From Roseococcus sp. SYP-B2431 (GTDB taxonomy: Bacteria > Pseudomonadota > Alphaproteobacteria > Acetobacterales > Acetobacteraceae): a stretch of 64,000 nucleotides of DNA. Position numbers and translations under genes: made by a program. This document shows, piece by piece, positions 27,205 through 36,091 of this stretch (its first letter is position 1; each line of letters opens with the position of its first letter). Below the pieces are notes generated by a model. That model did no database searches, was not told the DNA's origin, and worked only from the letters and a program-made list of their open reading frames with translations. Location: positions 372,001 through 436,000 of the forward strand of contig NZ_SJXD01000026.1 of assembly GCF_004336745.1 (NCBI RefSeq). The letters run 5' to 3'.

Positions 27205-27289
27205 TCGCCGTCCCTCGCAATGCTACTGGACATCGTGAAATCACGATTATACGATCCGTTCAAGTGTCGTTTTGGGGTAACAACTTCCA
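27205..27289. promoter_or_regulatory. Divergent control region of cysI and the SUMT gene with an ATCGTG-AAAT-CACGAT palindrome
   Basis: This 85-base gap is clearly richer in A and T than its surroundings (for example TTATACGAT and TTTTGGGGTAACAACTT). It carries a perfect six-base inverted repeat with a four-base centre at 27232-27247, about 28 bases before cysI and 43 before the SUMT start. Its position between two sulfite-assimilation genes suggests a shared sulfur-responsive operator. The regulator is unknown. Confidence 0.5.
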
Positions 27290-28099
27290 ATGGGTGTTCA
27301 ATCCGCCTCCGCCGTCGCCGGCCGAAGCTTCCCCCGGGGCGAGGTCTGGCTGGTCGGCGCCGGCCCCGGCGACCCTGACCTGCTGACCCTCAAGGCCGTC
27401 CGTGCCCTGGAGCAGGCCGACCTCGTCCTGCACGACGCCCTGCCCGGCCGGGCCGTCCTGCGCCACGTCCGCCACGGCGCCGAGATCGTGGCGGTCGGCA
27501 AGCGCAAGGGTGCCGCGCCCGTGCCGCAGGCGAAGATCCATGCGAGGCTGGTCGCCGGCGCGCGGGCCGGGCTGCGGGTCCTCCGCCTCAAGGGGGGCGA
27601 TCCCTTCGTCTTCGGCCGCGGCGGCGAGGAGGCGCTGGCCTGCGAGGCCGCCGGAATCCGCTGGCGCGTGATCCCCGGCGTCTCGGCCGGCCTCGCCGCG
27701 CCGGCCGCGGCCGGCATCCCGCTCACCCATCGCGGCACCGCCTCCGCCGTCACCTTCGTCACCGCCCATGACGAGACCGGCGCGCTGCCGGCCCTGGACT
27801 GGGAGGCGCTGGCCCGGACGGGCGGCACCATCGCCGCCTTCATGGCCCTCTCCCGCCTGGACGAGCTGACGCTGCGCCTCCTCGCGGGCGGCCTTGCGCC
27901 CTCCACCCCAGTCGCCGTCGTCGCCCGGGCCACCCATCCCGGCGAGTCGCAGCTCCGCACCACCCTCGGCGCCTGCACCCTCGACGCCCGCCGCGCCGCC
28001 CTGCCGACGCCGGCGCTGGTCGTCATCGGCGACGTCGTCGGCGTCCTGGCCCATCGAGCCACACCTGTCATCGGAGCGGTCCAGCATGCTTGCGCCTGA
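27290..28099 (+). CDS. cobA: Uroporphyrinogen-III C-methyltransferase (SUMT)
   Basis: Uses two S-adenosylmethionines to make precorrin-2 for siroheme or cobalamin. The 269-residue protein contains the tetrapyrrole methylase motifs VWLVGAGPGDPDLLTLKAVRAL (residues about 19-40), LRLKGGDPFVFGRGGEEA (about 99-116), and VIPGVSAGLAAPAAAGIPLTHR (about 127-149). It is the stand-alone SUMT, without the CysG dehydrogenase/chelatase domain. Being divergent from cysI points to siroheme supply for sulfite reductase. It overlaps the next small gene by 14 bases. Confidence 0.94.
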   Translation: MGVQSASAVAGRSFPRGEVWLVGAGPGDPDLLTLKAVRALEQADLVLHDALPGRAVLRHVRHGAEIVAVGKRKGAAPVPQAKIHARLVAGARAGLRVLRLKGGDPFVFGRGGEEALACEAAGIRWRVIPGVSAGLAAPAAAGIPLTHRGTASAVTFVTAHDETGALPALDWEALARTGGTIAAFMALSRLDELTLRLLAGGLAPSTPVAVVARATHPGESQLRTTLGACTLDARRAALPTPALVVIGDVVGVLAHRATPVIGAVQHACA

Positions 28100-28259
28100 G
28101 ATTCCCGCCCGGCCCGCCGTCGACTGGGTGAACGAGGACTGGCCCTCCGCGACCGCTGGCCACGAGCTTCCCGAAGAGCCCTGGCTGCCCGCGCGCGACG
28201 TCTCGCTCATGACGCTGGCCGCCTTCGCGCTGATCGCCCTGCTGCAACTGTTCCACTGA
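28086..28259 (+). CDS. Small single-span membrane protein, unknown function
   Basis: A 57-residue frame starting MLAPEIPARPAVDWVNEDW. GGAG sits eight bases before its ATG inside the end of the SUMT gene, and the stop is 14 bases before the peroxiredoxin start. The N-terminal half is acidic and Pro/Trp-rich (two Asp/Glu-rich Trp motifs, VNEDWPS and LPEEPWLP). The C-terminal 19 residues (VSLMTLAAFALIALLQLFH) form one transmembrane helix with no residues beyond it. The good ribosome-binding site, coupling and codon use support a real gene. I do not recognise the family; it may be a tail-anchored partner of siroheme or peroxide functions encoded next to it. Confidence 0.65.
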   Translation: MLAPEIPARPAVDWVNEDWPSATAGHELPEEPWLPARDVSLMTLAAFALIALLQLFH

Positions 28260-28273
28260 AGGACAATCAAGAC

Positions 28274-28924
28274 ATGACGCTCCAGACCGGCATCCCGCTG
28301 ACGCTCGGCCAGACCGCACCCGACTTTGAGGCCGAGACCACCGCCGGCCCCATCCGCTTCAGCGATTGGGCCAGGGAATCCTGGGTGGTCTTCTTCTCGC
28401 ATCCGAAGGACTTCACCCCGGTCTGCACGACGGAGCTGGGCGAGGCCGCCCGACTCAAGCCGGAATTCGACAGGCGCGGCGTGAAGGTGATCGGCCTCTC
28501 CGTGGACGCGCTGGACCGGCACGGGGCCTGGGCCGAGGACATCGAGGCGACGCAGGGCCATGCCCTGAACTTCCCGATGATCGCCGATCCGTCGAAGCAC
28601 GTCTCGCAGCTCTACGGGATGATCCATCCGGAGGCCGATCCCTCCATCACCGTCCGGACGGTCTATGTGATCGACCCGGCCCGGAAGGTGCGCCTGACGC
28701 TGACCTATCCGCCCAGCACGGGCCGCAACTTCGACGAGGTGCTGCGGGTGATCGACAGCCTCCAGCTCACCGACAAGCACAAGGTCGCGACGCCGGTGAA
28801 CTGGCAGAAGGGCGACAAGGCCATCATCGTGCCCTCGCTCTCCGACGAAGACGCGGCCAAGCGCTTCCCGCAGGGCTGGCAGGCCGACCGGCCCTATCTG
28901 CGCTGGGTCGAGGTCGCCGAGTAG
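28274..28924 (+). CDS. Peroxiredoxin, 1-Cys (Prx6) type
   Basis: Reduces peroxides with a single peroxidatic cysteine. The 216-residue protein has the active site DFTPVCTTELGEAARL with Cys51, the catalytic Thr48 and an Arg near residue 130 in SITVRTVYVID. The extended C-terminal domain (PVNWQKGDKAIIVPSLSDEDAAKRFPQGW) is characteristic of Prx6. There is no resolving Cys. Its place directly after the SUMT and small membrane protein genes suggests a shared transcript, perhaps protecting siroheme or sulfur metabolism from oxidation (inference). Confidence 0.95.
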   Translation: MTLQTGIPLTLGQTAPDFEAETTAGPIRFSDWARESWVVFFSHPKDFTPVCTTELGEAARLKPEFDRRGVKVIGLSVDALDRHGAWAEDIEATQGHALNFPMIADPSKHVSQLYGMIHPEADPSITVRTVYVIDPARKVRLTLTYPPSTGRNFDEVLRVIDSLQLTDKHKVATPVNWQKGDKAIIVPSLSDEDAAKRFPQGWQADRPYLRWVEVAE

Positions 28925-28973
28925 TCGGGACAATTCCCGCGCCGGCCCGGAAAGGGCCGGCGCGGCGGCCGCT

Positions 28974-30077
28974 TCAGGCCGCCTGCCGTAGCCCGAGCTC
29001 GTCGAGCGCGGCCTTCACGGCGGCCACCGCCTTCTCCATGTCGGCCAGGTGCACGTCGCCGATGGTGCCGATCCGGAAGCTGGACTGCACGCTCGTATAA
29101 TAGCTGCTGATCAGCACGCCCTGCCGCTTCAGCGCCTCCACGAAATCGGCCAGGACAAAGCCGGCCGGCTGGTGGATCGTCACCACGATCGGGCCCTGCT
29201 CGGCCGCCTCGACATAGGGCTTGAGCCCCAGCCCCTTCAGCCCGCGATACAGCGCATCCGCATTCGCGCGGTAGCGCGCGAGCCGCGCCGGCTGGCCGCC
29301 CTCCGCGTCGAAGCGGTCCAGCGCCACGTCCAGCGCGAGCAGGCTCTGCACCGGGCCGGTGAAGCGCAGGCTCCCCATGCCGCTGGCCCTCGTATTCGCC
29401 CAGACATCCGCGAGATCGAGGCTCCAGGAGCCGGCATGGCCCGCCGCCGCCTCGCAGCTGTCGATGCGGGAGACGGCGAAGGCGAAGCCCGGCAGCCCCT
29501 CCAGGCACTTGTTCGAGGTGAAGAGCACCGTGTCGATCTCGGGCTGCTGCGCGAGGTCGATCGGCAGCGCGCCGAAGGCCGAGACGGCATCCACGATCAT
29601 CCGCCGGCCCGCCGCGCGCACCACGGCGCCGATCGCCGCCGGGTCGTTTACGATGCCGCTGCCCGTCTCGCTGTAGACGAGCGCCACGTGGCTGCATTCC
29701 GGATGGGCCGCCAGCGCGGCCTGGATCTCCGAGGGCGTCACCCCGCGCGTGTCCGGCACCGCCAGCTCCACCACCCGGCGGCCGGCCAGCCGGCCGAGCT
29801 TCACCGCCCGCCGGGCATATTGCCCGTTCACCGGCACCAGCACCGCCCGGTCGGCCGGCACGAAGGTGCGCAGCGCCGCTTCCATCATCATATGCCCGGC
29901 CACCTGGAGCGGCAGGGTGACGTGCACGCCCTCGACGCCGCCGGCGATCACGCGGATCCGCTCGCGCAGCCGCGTGTAGAGGGGCCGGAAGGAGGAATCC
30001 CAGGGCGCCACGTCCTCGGCCATGGCGGCGCGAACCGAGGGGTGGGTCTGCACGGGGCCGGGGGTGAGCAGCAGCAT
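28974..30077 (-). CDS. phnW: 2-aminoethylphosphonate-pyruvate transaminase (PhnW-like class V aminotransferase)
   Basis: A PLP-dependent class V aminotransferase of 367 residues, moving the amino group of 2-aminoethylphosphonate to pyruvate to give phosphonoacetaldehyde. PhnW-like features are LLLTPGPVQTHPSVRAAMAEDVAPWD at the start, SETGSGIVND near residue 140, IVDAVSAFGALPID near 165, the PLP lysine in TSNKCLEGLPGFAFAVS near 190, and FRIGTIGDVHLADM near the C terminus. Serine-glyoxylate or alanine-glyoxylate transaminase is the alternative, but the NKCLEGxPG block favours PhnW. No phnX lies next to it, although phnN occurs about 20 kb away in this window. It diverges from an MFS transporter. 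Confidence 0.8.
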   Translation of the reverse strand: MLLLTPGPVQTHPSVRAAMAEDVAPWDSSFRPLYTRLRERIRVIAGGVEGVHVTLPLQVAGHMMMEAALRTFVPADRAVLVPVNGQYARRAVKLGRLAGRRVVELAVPDTRGVTPSEIQAALAAHPECSHVALVYSETGSGIVNDPAAIGAVVRAAGRRMIVDAVSAFGALPIDLAQQPEIDTVLFTSNKCLEGLPGFAFAVSRIDSCEAAAGHAGSWSLDLADVWANTRASGMGSLRFTGPVQSLLALDVALDRFDAEGGQPARLARYRANADALYRGLKGLGLKPYVEAAEQGPIVVTIHQPAGFVLADFVEALKRQGVLISSYYTSVQSSFRIGTIGDVHLADMEKAVAAVKAALDELGLRQAA

Positions 30078-30176
30078 GGTCCGGGGAATCCTTTGCCGAA
30101 GCCGCCAGATGCCGCGAATCCGCCCCCGGGGGAACCCCCGTTCGACTCGACGCCGTATTGGTCTAGCTTCGCGGAC

Positions 30177-31673
30177 ATGGCCGATGCCCGCGTTACCGCG
30201 ATGATCGTCGCCTCCGCGCTGTTCATGCAGAACCTGGACAGCGCGGCGGTGGTCACCGCCCTTCCCTCCATGGCGCGCGACATGGGCGAGGAGCCCACGC
30301 GCCTCGGCGTCGCCATCACCTCCTACCTGGTGGCGCTGACGGTCTTCATCCCCGTCTCGGGCTATATCGCCGACCGCTTCGGGGCGAAGCGCGTCTTCCT
30401 CGTCGCCATCGCGCTCTTCGGCGCGGCCTCCATGGCCTGCGGCCTCTCCAACAGCCTGATCGAGCTGGTGATCGCGCGCGTCGTCCAGGGCATGGCGGGC
30501 GCCATGATGGTGCCGGTCGGCCGCCTCCTGCTGCTGTCCGGCATCCGCAAGGACGAGATGCTGACGGCCATGACCTGGCTGACCATGCCGGCCATGATCG
30601 GCCCGATCAGCGGCCCGCCGCTCGGCGGCGTCCTGACCGACCTCTTCGGCTGGCGCAGCGTCTTCTGGATCAACCTGCCCGTCGCGGTGATCGGGCTGGT
30701 CATGGTGGCCTGGAAGATCGAGCCCCTGCCCCGCACCGATCCCGGCCCGCCCGACGTGAAGGGGCTGGCCCTGGTCGGCGGGGCCCTGGCCGCGCTCATG
30801 GCGGGCATCGAGACCGTCGGGCGCGGCATCTTCCCCACAGGCTGGCCGGAAGGGCTGATCGCCCTGGGCGCCGTGCTCGGCGTCTGGGCCGTCCGGCACT
30901 GCCGCGCCGCGCCCAAGCCCGCGCTGGACCTCGGCCTGCTGAAGATCCCGAGCTTCCGCTACTCCACCATGGCCGGCAGCTTGTTCCGCAGCGGCGCGGG
31001 CGGCATTCCCTTCCTCGTCCCCATGCTGCTCCAGGTGGGCTTCGGCTGGAGCGCCACCGAGGCCGGCTTCGTCGCCTTCGCGACCGCGATCGGCGCCTTC
31101 CTCATGAAGCCGCTGACCCGGCCGATCCTGCGCCGCTTCGGGTTCCGGACCGTGATCCTCGGCAATGGCGTGCTGGCCGCGCTGGGCGTCGCCTCGGGCG
31201 CCATGTTCACGGCCGATTGGCCCATTCCGGCGATGTTCCTGGTGCTGGCCCTGGGCGGGCTGTTCCGCTCGATGCAGTTCACCGCGCTGAACACGCTGGC
31301 CTTCGCCGACACGTCGCGCGCCCAGCTCAGCGCGGCCACGAGCTTCTATGGCACCGCCCAGCAGCTCGCGCCGGCGCTGGGCGTGGTGCTGGCGACGGCC
31401 TCGCTGGAGCTGGCGCGCCACGTCAACGGCGATGCGGTGCTGCGCCCGGCCGATTTCACGGCAGCCTTCCTCGTCGCGGCCCTCGTGGTGGCGGCCTCGA
31501 TTCCCTTCGCGCTCGGCCTGCCGAGGGATGTGGGCTCGGAGGTCAGCGGCAGGAAGCTGCCCCCGGGCCCGCCCCCTTCCGGCTCCGCGGCGACGGCGGA
31601 GGCCGCGAATATCGCTGCGCGGCCGGAGGCCCTGGCGTCCGAGATCGTCGAGGCGTCGCCCAAGAGGCCGTAG
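30177..31673 (+). CDS. MFS multidrug transporter, DHA2 (EmrB/QacA) type
   Basis: A 498-residue proton-driven exporter with about 14 transmembrane helices. The DHA2 signatures are visible: NLDSAAVVTALPSMARDMG in helix 1 (the D1 motif), ADRFGAKRVFLVAIALFG (motif A, about residues 65-83), and GPISGPPLGGVLTDLFGWRSVFWINLPVAVIGL (motif C region, about 135-168). No adaptor (EmrA-like) gene is adjacent. It diverges from phnW across 99 bases and converges with an RND pump through a shared inverted repeat at the stop codons. Confidence 0.93.
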   Translation: MADARVTAMIVASALFMQNLDSAAVVTALPSMARDMGEEPTRLGVAITSYLVALTVFIPVSGYIADRFGAKRVFLVAIALFGAASMACGLSNSLIELVIARVVQGMAGAMMVPVGRLLLLSGIRKDEMLTAMTWLTMPAMIGPISGPPLGGVLTDLFGWRSVFWINLPVAVIGLVMVAWKIEPLPRTDPGPPDVKGLALVGGALAALMAGIETVGRGIFPTGWPEGLIALGAVLGVWAVRHCRAAPKPALDLGLLKIPSFRYSTMAGSLFRSGAGGIPFLVPMLLQVGFGWSATEAGFVAFATAIGAFLMKPLTRPILRRFGFRTVILGNGVLAALGVASGAMFTADWPIPAMFLVLALGGLFRSMQFTALNTLAFADTSRAQLSAATSFYGTAQQLAPALGVVLATASLELARHVNGDAVLRPADFTAAFLVAALVVAASIPFALGLPRDVGSEVSGRKLPPGPPPSGSAATAEAANIAARPEALASEIVEASPKRP

Positions 31674-31710
31674 CGCGCCACCTCCTCTCGTCAGGAAAGC
31701 GGCGCGCTAC
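31670..31710. terminator. Inverted repeat covering both stop codons of convergent transporter genes
   Basis: GTAGCGCGCC (31670-31679) and GGCGCGCTAC (31701-31710) are perfect inverse complements with a 21-base spacer. The first arm includes the TAG of the MFS gene and the second the TAG of the RND gene on the other strand. It is a likely bidirectional terminator. No U-run is present on either side. Confidence 0.55.
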
Positions 31711-34700
31711 TCCGCCGGCGCGTGGGCCGGAACGGCGCCCCGGCCCCGGCTGAGCTTCCGCGCCATCCCGTCGAAGCCAAGATAGAGCACCGGCGTCACG
31801 AAGAGCGTCAGCACCTGCGAGACCGCAAGGCCGCCGACGACCGCAAGGCCCAGCGGCTGACGCAGCTCGGCCGCCGCGCCCCAGCCGGCCGCGATCGGCA
31901 CCGCGCCGGCGGCCGCGGCCAGGGTCGTCATCAGGATCGGGCGGAAGCGCAGCACGCAGGCCTGCCGGACCGCATCGTAGGGCGTCTCCCCGCTGCGCTG
32001 CCGGTGCAGGGCCACGTCCACGATCATGATGGCGTTCTTCTTCACCAGCCCGATCAGCAGCAGCGTGCCGATCACGGCGATGACCGAGAGGTCCAGGTCG
32101 AAGAGCCACAGCGTCGCGAAGGCGCCGAGCGCCGCCGCGGGCAGGCCGGAGAGGATGGTCAGCGGATGGATGAGCGACTCGTAGAGCACGCCCAGCACCA
32201 CATACATGATCAGCACCGCCGCGATCACCAGGAAGCCCTGGCCGGCCAGCGCCTGCTGGAAGACCTGGGCCGAGCCGGTGAAGCCCGTCACGATGGTGGG
32301 CGGCAGGCCGATCTCGCGCTCCACCGCCTTGATGGCGTTCACCGCGTCGCCGAGGGCCACGCCCGGCGGCGTGTTGAAGCCGATGGTCACGGCCGGGAGC
32401 TGGCCCTGATGCGCCACCGTCAGCGGGCCCGAGCGCCGCTCGATGCTGGCCACGGCCGAGAGCGGCACCAGCCGCCCCGTGTTGGAGCGGATATAGAGCT
32501 TGGCGAGGCCGGTCTCGTCCCGCTGGTCCTCGGGCAGTGCCTCCACGATCACCGGATAGGCATTGGCCTGCCCGTAGATGGTGGAGATCTGCCGCGCCCC
32601 GAAGGCGGAGAAGAGCGCCTGGCGCACCTGGTCGACGGTGACGCCGAGCGCCGTCGCGCGGTCGCGGTCGACATTCACCAGGACCACCGGGCTGTCGAGC
32701 TGGAGGTCCGTGTTCACGTCCTGCAGCTGCGGCACGCGGGAGAGCGCCTGTTCCAGCCGCGGCGCCCAGTCATAGAGCTCGTCGAGGCGGAGCCCCTGCA
32801 TCGTGTAGAGGTAGAGCGTGCGCGACTGGCGCGCGCCGAAATTGATGTTCTGGATCGGCTGCACGAAGATCCGCATGCCGGGAATCCGGCCGGCATCGCG
32901 GCGGAGCTGCTGCATCACGGTCTGGATGTCGGGCCGCTCGCTGCGGTTCTTCAGCTGCACGAAGAGCCGCCCCTGGTTGATGGAGGCCGAGCCGCCCACC
33001 GCGCCGAGGTTGGACACCACGGCGTCCACATAGGGCGAGCGGCCGAAGATGGCCGCCACCTCCCCCTGCATCTCCGCCATGCCGTTGATGGAGGTGCCGC
33101 GCGGCCCCTCGGTGTTCACGACCAGGAGGCCGGTGTCCTCGATGGGGAAGAAGCCCTTCGGGATGTGGACCGCCAGCCAGCCCGCGGCCCCCACGGACAG
33201 CAGGAAGACCAGCCACACGACGAGCTTGGCCTTGAGCGCATGGCCCAGCAGCCAATCGTAGCTGCGCTCGACGGCGACGAAGCCCTTCTCCAGCGTCCGG
33301 TCCAGCCAGCCCGGCTTGCCATGGGTCGGCATGCGGCTGGCCATCAGCGGCGTCAGCGTGAGCGCCACCACGCAGGACGCGATCACCGCCAGCGAGACGG
33401 TGGCGGCGAAGGCGTTGAAGACGCGGCCGACCACGCCGCCCATCAGAAGGATCGGCAGGAAGACGGCGATGAGCGACAGCGTGATGGACAGGACGGTGAA
33501 GCCCACCTCCTTCGAGCCGCGGATGGCCGCCGCCAGCGGGTGCATGCCCTCCTCGATGTGCCGGACGATGGCCTCCAGCACCACGATCGCGTCGTCGACG
33601 ACGAGACCCACCGCGATGGTAAGGCCGAGCAGCGTCACATTGTCGATCCCGTAGCCCATCAGGTACATCAGCCCGAAGGTGATGGAGAGGCTGATCGGCA
33701 CCGTGATCGAGGGGATCAGCGTGGCGGTCATCCGGCGCAGGAAGAGGAAGCAGACCAGCACCACCAGCCCGACTGCGATGACGAGGCTCTCCTGCACGTC
33801 GTGCACGGCGGCGCGGATCGAGACCGAGCGATCGAGGAAGACGCCGATCTCGGCGCCCGGCGGCAGGGCGGCCCGCAGCCCGTCCAGGCTCGCGCGCACG
33901 CCGTCCACCACATCGACGGTGTTCGCGTCGGGCTGCCGCTGCACGGCCAGCACCAGGGAACGCTCGCCGTTGCGCCAGCTCGCCACGCGCTCGTTCTGCA
34001 CGCCGTCGGCGACGCGGGCGATCTCGCTGAGCCGCACCGGGGCCGAGGCGCGGCCCGCCACCACGAGGTCGCCGAAGGCGGCGGCGTTCTGCGGCTGGTC
34101 GTTGGCGCGCAGGGTGAGCTGCTGCCGCGCGCCGGTCAGCAGGCCGACCGGCGTGTTGGAATTGGCGGCGCTGATCGATTGGCTGACCGTGTCGAAGGCC
34201 AGCCCCATCGCCGCGATCCGGTCGGGGTCGAGCCGGACGCGCACGGAGTAGAGCTGCTCGCCATAGGTCACCACCTGCGCCACGCCCTGCACGCGGCTGA
34301 GCGCCGGGGCGACGATGGTGCTGGCGATGTCGTTCAGCCGGTAGAGCGGCGTGTCGCCGCCCGAGAGGGTCAGCAGCAGCACGGGCGCGTCCGCCGGGTT
34401 CACCTTCCGGTAGCTCGGCGGGATGGTCATCTCGACGGGCAGGCGGCGCTGCGCACGCGTCATCGCGGCCTGGACATCCTGCGCGGCGCTGTCGATGTTG
34501 CGGCCGAGCTGGAACTGCAGGGTGATGTTCAGCGTGTCCTGGCCGGAATTGCTGCTCATCGATTCGAGGCCGGCGATGGTGCTGAACTCGCGCTCCAGCG
34601 GCAGCGCGACCGAGGTGGCCATGGTCTCGGGGCTGGCGCCGGCGAAGGAGGCGAAGACCGAGATGACGGGGAAGTCGACGCGCGGAACCGCCGCCACCGG

Positions 34701-34796
34701 CAGGCGCGTATAGGCGACGATGCCCGCCAGGACGGCCGCGGCCGTCAGCAGGCAGGTCATGACCGGCCGCCGGATGCAGAGCTCCGAGATGTTCAC
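31707..34796 (-). CDS. RND efflux pump inner-membrane subunit (HAE-1/AcrB-like)
   Basis: A 1029-residue resistance-nodulation-division transporter. It starts MNISELCIRRPVMTCLLTAAAVLAGIVAYTRLPVAAVPRVDFPVI, the typical first helix and pore-domain entry. The proton relay region GLTIAVGLVVDDAIVVLEAIVRHIEEG (two Asp, about residues 395-420) and the Lys-containing helix GLVKKNAIMIVDVAL (about 930) are conserved. The internal duplication of two pore halves is evident. It overlaps its adaptor gene by four bases (ATGA). No outer-membrane TolC-like gene is in the window. Substrate cannot be told from the sequence; the MdtB/MdtC-like sequence of the first helices is suggestive only. Confidence 0.96.
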   Translation of the reverse strand: MNISELCIRRPVMTCLLTAAAVLAGIVAYTRLPVAAVPRVDFPVISVFASFAGASPETMATSVALPLEREFSTIAGLESMSSNSGQDTLNITLQFQLGRNIDSAAQDVQAAMTRAQRRLPVEMTIPPSYRKVNPADAPVLLLTLSGGDTPLYRLNDIASTIVAPALSRVQGVAQVVTYGEQLYSVRVRLDPDRIAAMGLAFDTVSQSISAANSNTPVGLLTGARQQLTLRANDQPQNAAAFGDLVVAGRASAPVRLSEIARVADGVQNERVASWRNGERSLVLAVQRQPDANTVDVVDGVRASLDGLRAALPPGAEIGVFLDRSVSIRAAVHDVQESLVIAVGLVVLVCFLFLRRMTATLIPSITVPISLSITFGLMYLMGYGIDNVTLLGLTIAVGLVVDDAIVVLEAIVRHIEEGMHPLAAAIRGSKEVGFTVLSITLSLIAVFLPILLMGGVVGRVFNAFAATVSLAVIASCVVALTLTPLMASRMPTHGKPGWLDRTLEKGFVAVERSYDWLLGHALKAKLVVWLVFLLSVGAAGWLAVHIPKGFFPIEDTGLLVVNTEGPRGTSINGMAEMQGEVAAIFGRSPYVDAVVSNLGAVGGSASINQGRLFVQLKNRSERPDIQTVMQQLRRDAGRIPGMRIFVQPIQNINFGARQSRTLYLYTMQGLRLDELYDWAPRLEQALSRVPQLQDVNTDLQLDSPVVLVNVDRDRATALGVTVDQVRQALFSAFGARQISTIYGQANAYPVIVEALPEDQRDETGLAKLYIRSNTGRLVPLSAVASIERRSGPLTVAHQGQLPAVTIGFNTPPGVALGDAVNAIKAVEREIGLPPTIVTGFTGSAQVFQQALAGQGFLVIAAVLIMYVVLGVLYESLIHPLTILSGLPAAALGAFATLWLFDLDLSVIAVIGTLLLIGLVKKNAIMIVDVALHRQRSGETPYDAVRQACVLRFRPILMTTLAAAAGAVPIAAGWGAAAELRQPLGLAVVGGLAVSQVLTLFVTPVLYLGFDGMARKLSRGRGAVPAHAPAE

Positions 34797-35908
34797 TGGC
34801 GGGACTCCAGCAGCGAGACCCTGGATCTCCCCGGGCCCGTCACCGGGCGTTCCTCCACCCGCGTCCCGTCGCTCACGCGCTGGGCGCCCTCGACGATGAT
34901 CTTCTCCGCCTGGGCGATCTGCCCGCGCACCACGGCGCGGTCGCCGACGATGCGGGACACCTGCACCGCGCGCCGCCGCGCGACGCCGCCGTCCAGCACG
35001 AAGACGAAGCGGCCCTGCTGGCCCATCTGCACCGCCGCCGCCGCGATCAGGATCGCATTCTCCTCGACGGCGGGCGCGAGCGTGACCTGCACGTACTGGC
35101 CGGGCCAGAGGCGGCCCTCGTCATTGTTGAAGCGGGCCTTCAGCATGATGGTGCCAGTGTTCACGTCGACTTGGCTGTCGACGAAGACCAGCTGGCCCTC
35201 GACGGGGGTCTCCGTGTCGCCGTCCGCCTGGGCGCGGACCGGGACCGGGTGTCCAGAGGCGGTGGCCCGGCGGATGGTCGGCAGCCAGCGTTCCGGCACG
35301 TTGAACTGCACCAGGATGGGATTGGTCTGCGTGATGGTGGCCAGCGCCATCGGGTTGCTGTCTGCCTGCCGGACAAAGTTGCCCACGCGCAACGGCAGCG
35401 CGCCCAGTACGCCGTCAACCTCGGCGGTGATGCTGGCGAATTCGATGCTGAGGCGCGTCTGGGCGATGAGGGCCTGCGTGGCCTGAACGTTGGCGGCCGC
35501 AGCGGCGGCGTCGGCCTGCGCCTGCTCGAAGCGCTGCTGGGAGGCGTAGCTCTCGCCGCGCAGGCTCTGGTAGCGGGCGGCGTCGAGCTGGGTGCGGGTG
35601 GCGGCGGCGCGGGCGCTAAGGAGCTGCGCCTCCTGCTGGGCCAGCAGCGCCTGGTTCAGCCGGGCGTCCAGCGTGAAGAGCGGCTGGCCCCGGCGCACGG
35701 CCTGGCCCTCCACCACATGGACCTGGGTGATCTGGCCGTCCACGCGGGTGCGGATCGTGACGACGCTTTCGGACTGCACCGTGCCGTTCGCCATGATCTC
35801 GATCGGCACGGGCCCCACCACGGCGGGGTCGGTCGTAACGGCGACCACCTGCTGGGCGGCGGCGGGGAAGGCGACGAGAATGGCGAGGATGGCCAGTCGA
35901 AGAATCAT
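34793..35908 (-). CDS. RND efflux periplasmic adaptor (HlyD/MFP family)
   Basis: A 371-residue membrane fusion protein linking the RND pump to an outer-membrane channel. The signal sequence is MILRLAILAILVAFPAAAQQ. The lipoyl-like halves are VTIRTRVDGQITQVHVVEGQAVRRGQPLFTLD (residues about 50-80) and the second half near 140-170. A coiled-coil hairpin of Ala/Gln-rich repeats lies between them (QALLAQQEAQLLSARAAATRTQLDAARYQ). There is no lipobox Cys, so it is probably anchored only by its signal-like helix or soluble. It is first in a two-gene operon divergent from the alpha-2-macroglobulin gene across a 183-base gap with relatively AT-rich segments. Confidence 0.94.
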   Translation of the reverse strand: MILRLAILAILVAFPAAAQQVVAVTTDPAVVGPVPIEIMANGTVQSESVVTIRTRVDGQITQVHVVEGQAVRRGQPLFTLDARLNQALLAQQEAQLLSARAAATRTQLDAARYQSLRGESYASQQRFEQAQADAAAAAANVQATQALIAQTRLSIEFASITAEVDGVLGALPLRVGNFVRQADSNPMALATITQTNPILVQFNVPERWLPTIRRATASGHPVPVRAQADGDTETPVEGQLVFVDSQVDVNTGTIMLKARFNNDEGRLWPGQYVQVTLAPAVEENAILIAAAAVQMGQQGRFVFVLDGGVARRRAVQVSRIVGDRAVVRGQIAQAEKIIVEGAQRVSDGTRVEERPVTGPGRSRVSLLESRQ

Positions 35909-36091
35909 GAATTCAGAGGCTCCCGTCCGGTCCGGCATCGGCTAGGTTAGGGGCAGCGCACCGAGGGGCAAGACCGGCTTCATTCACCAGTTGCGGGTGT
36001 AGAAGCCGACTGACGAAAAAGCAACGATAACGCTCAAACGCCGCTCGCAAATCGCGCATCCTGCGGCAAAATCGGGAAGGACATCATTGGA

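Noticed and set aside
28974-30077. Serine-glyoxylate or alanine-glyoxylate transaminase
   Set aside because: The SNKCLEGLPGFAF lysine block and the LLLTPGPVQTHPSVRAAM start fit PhnW better. The alternative is kept only as residual doubt.
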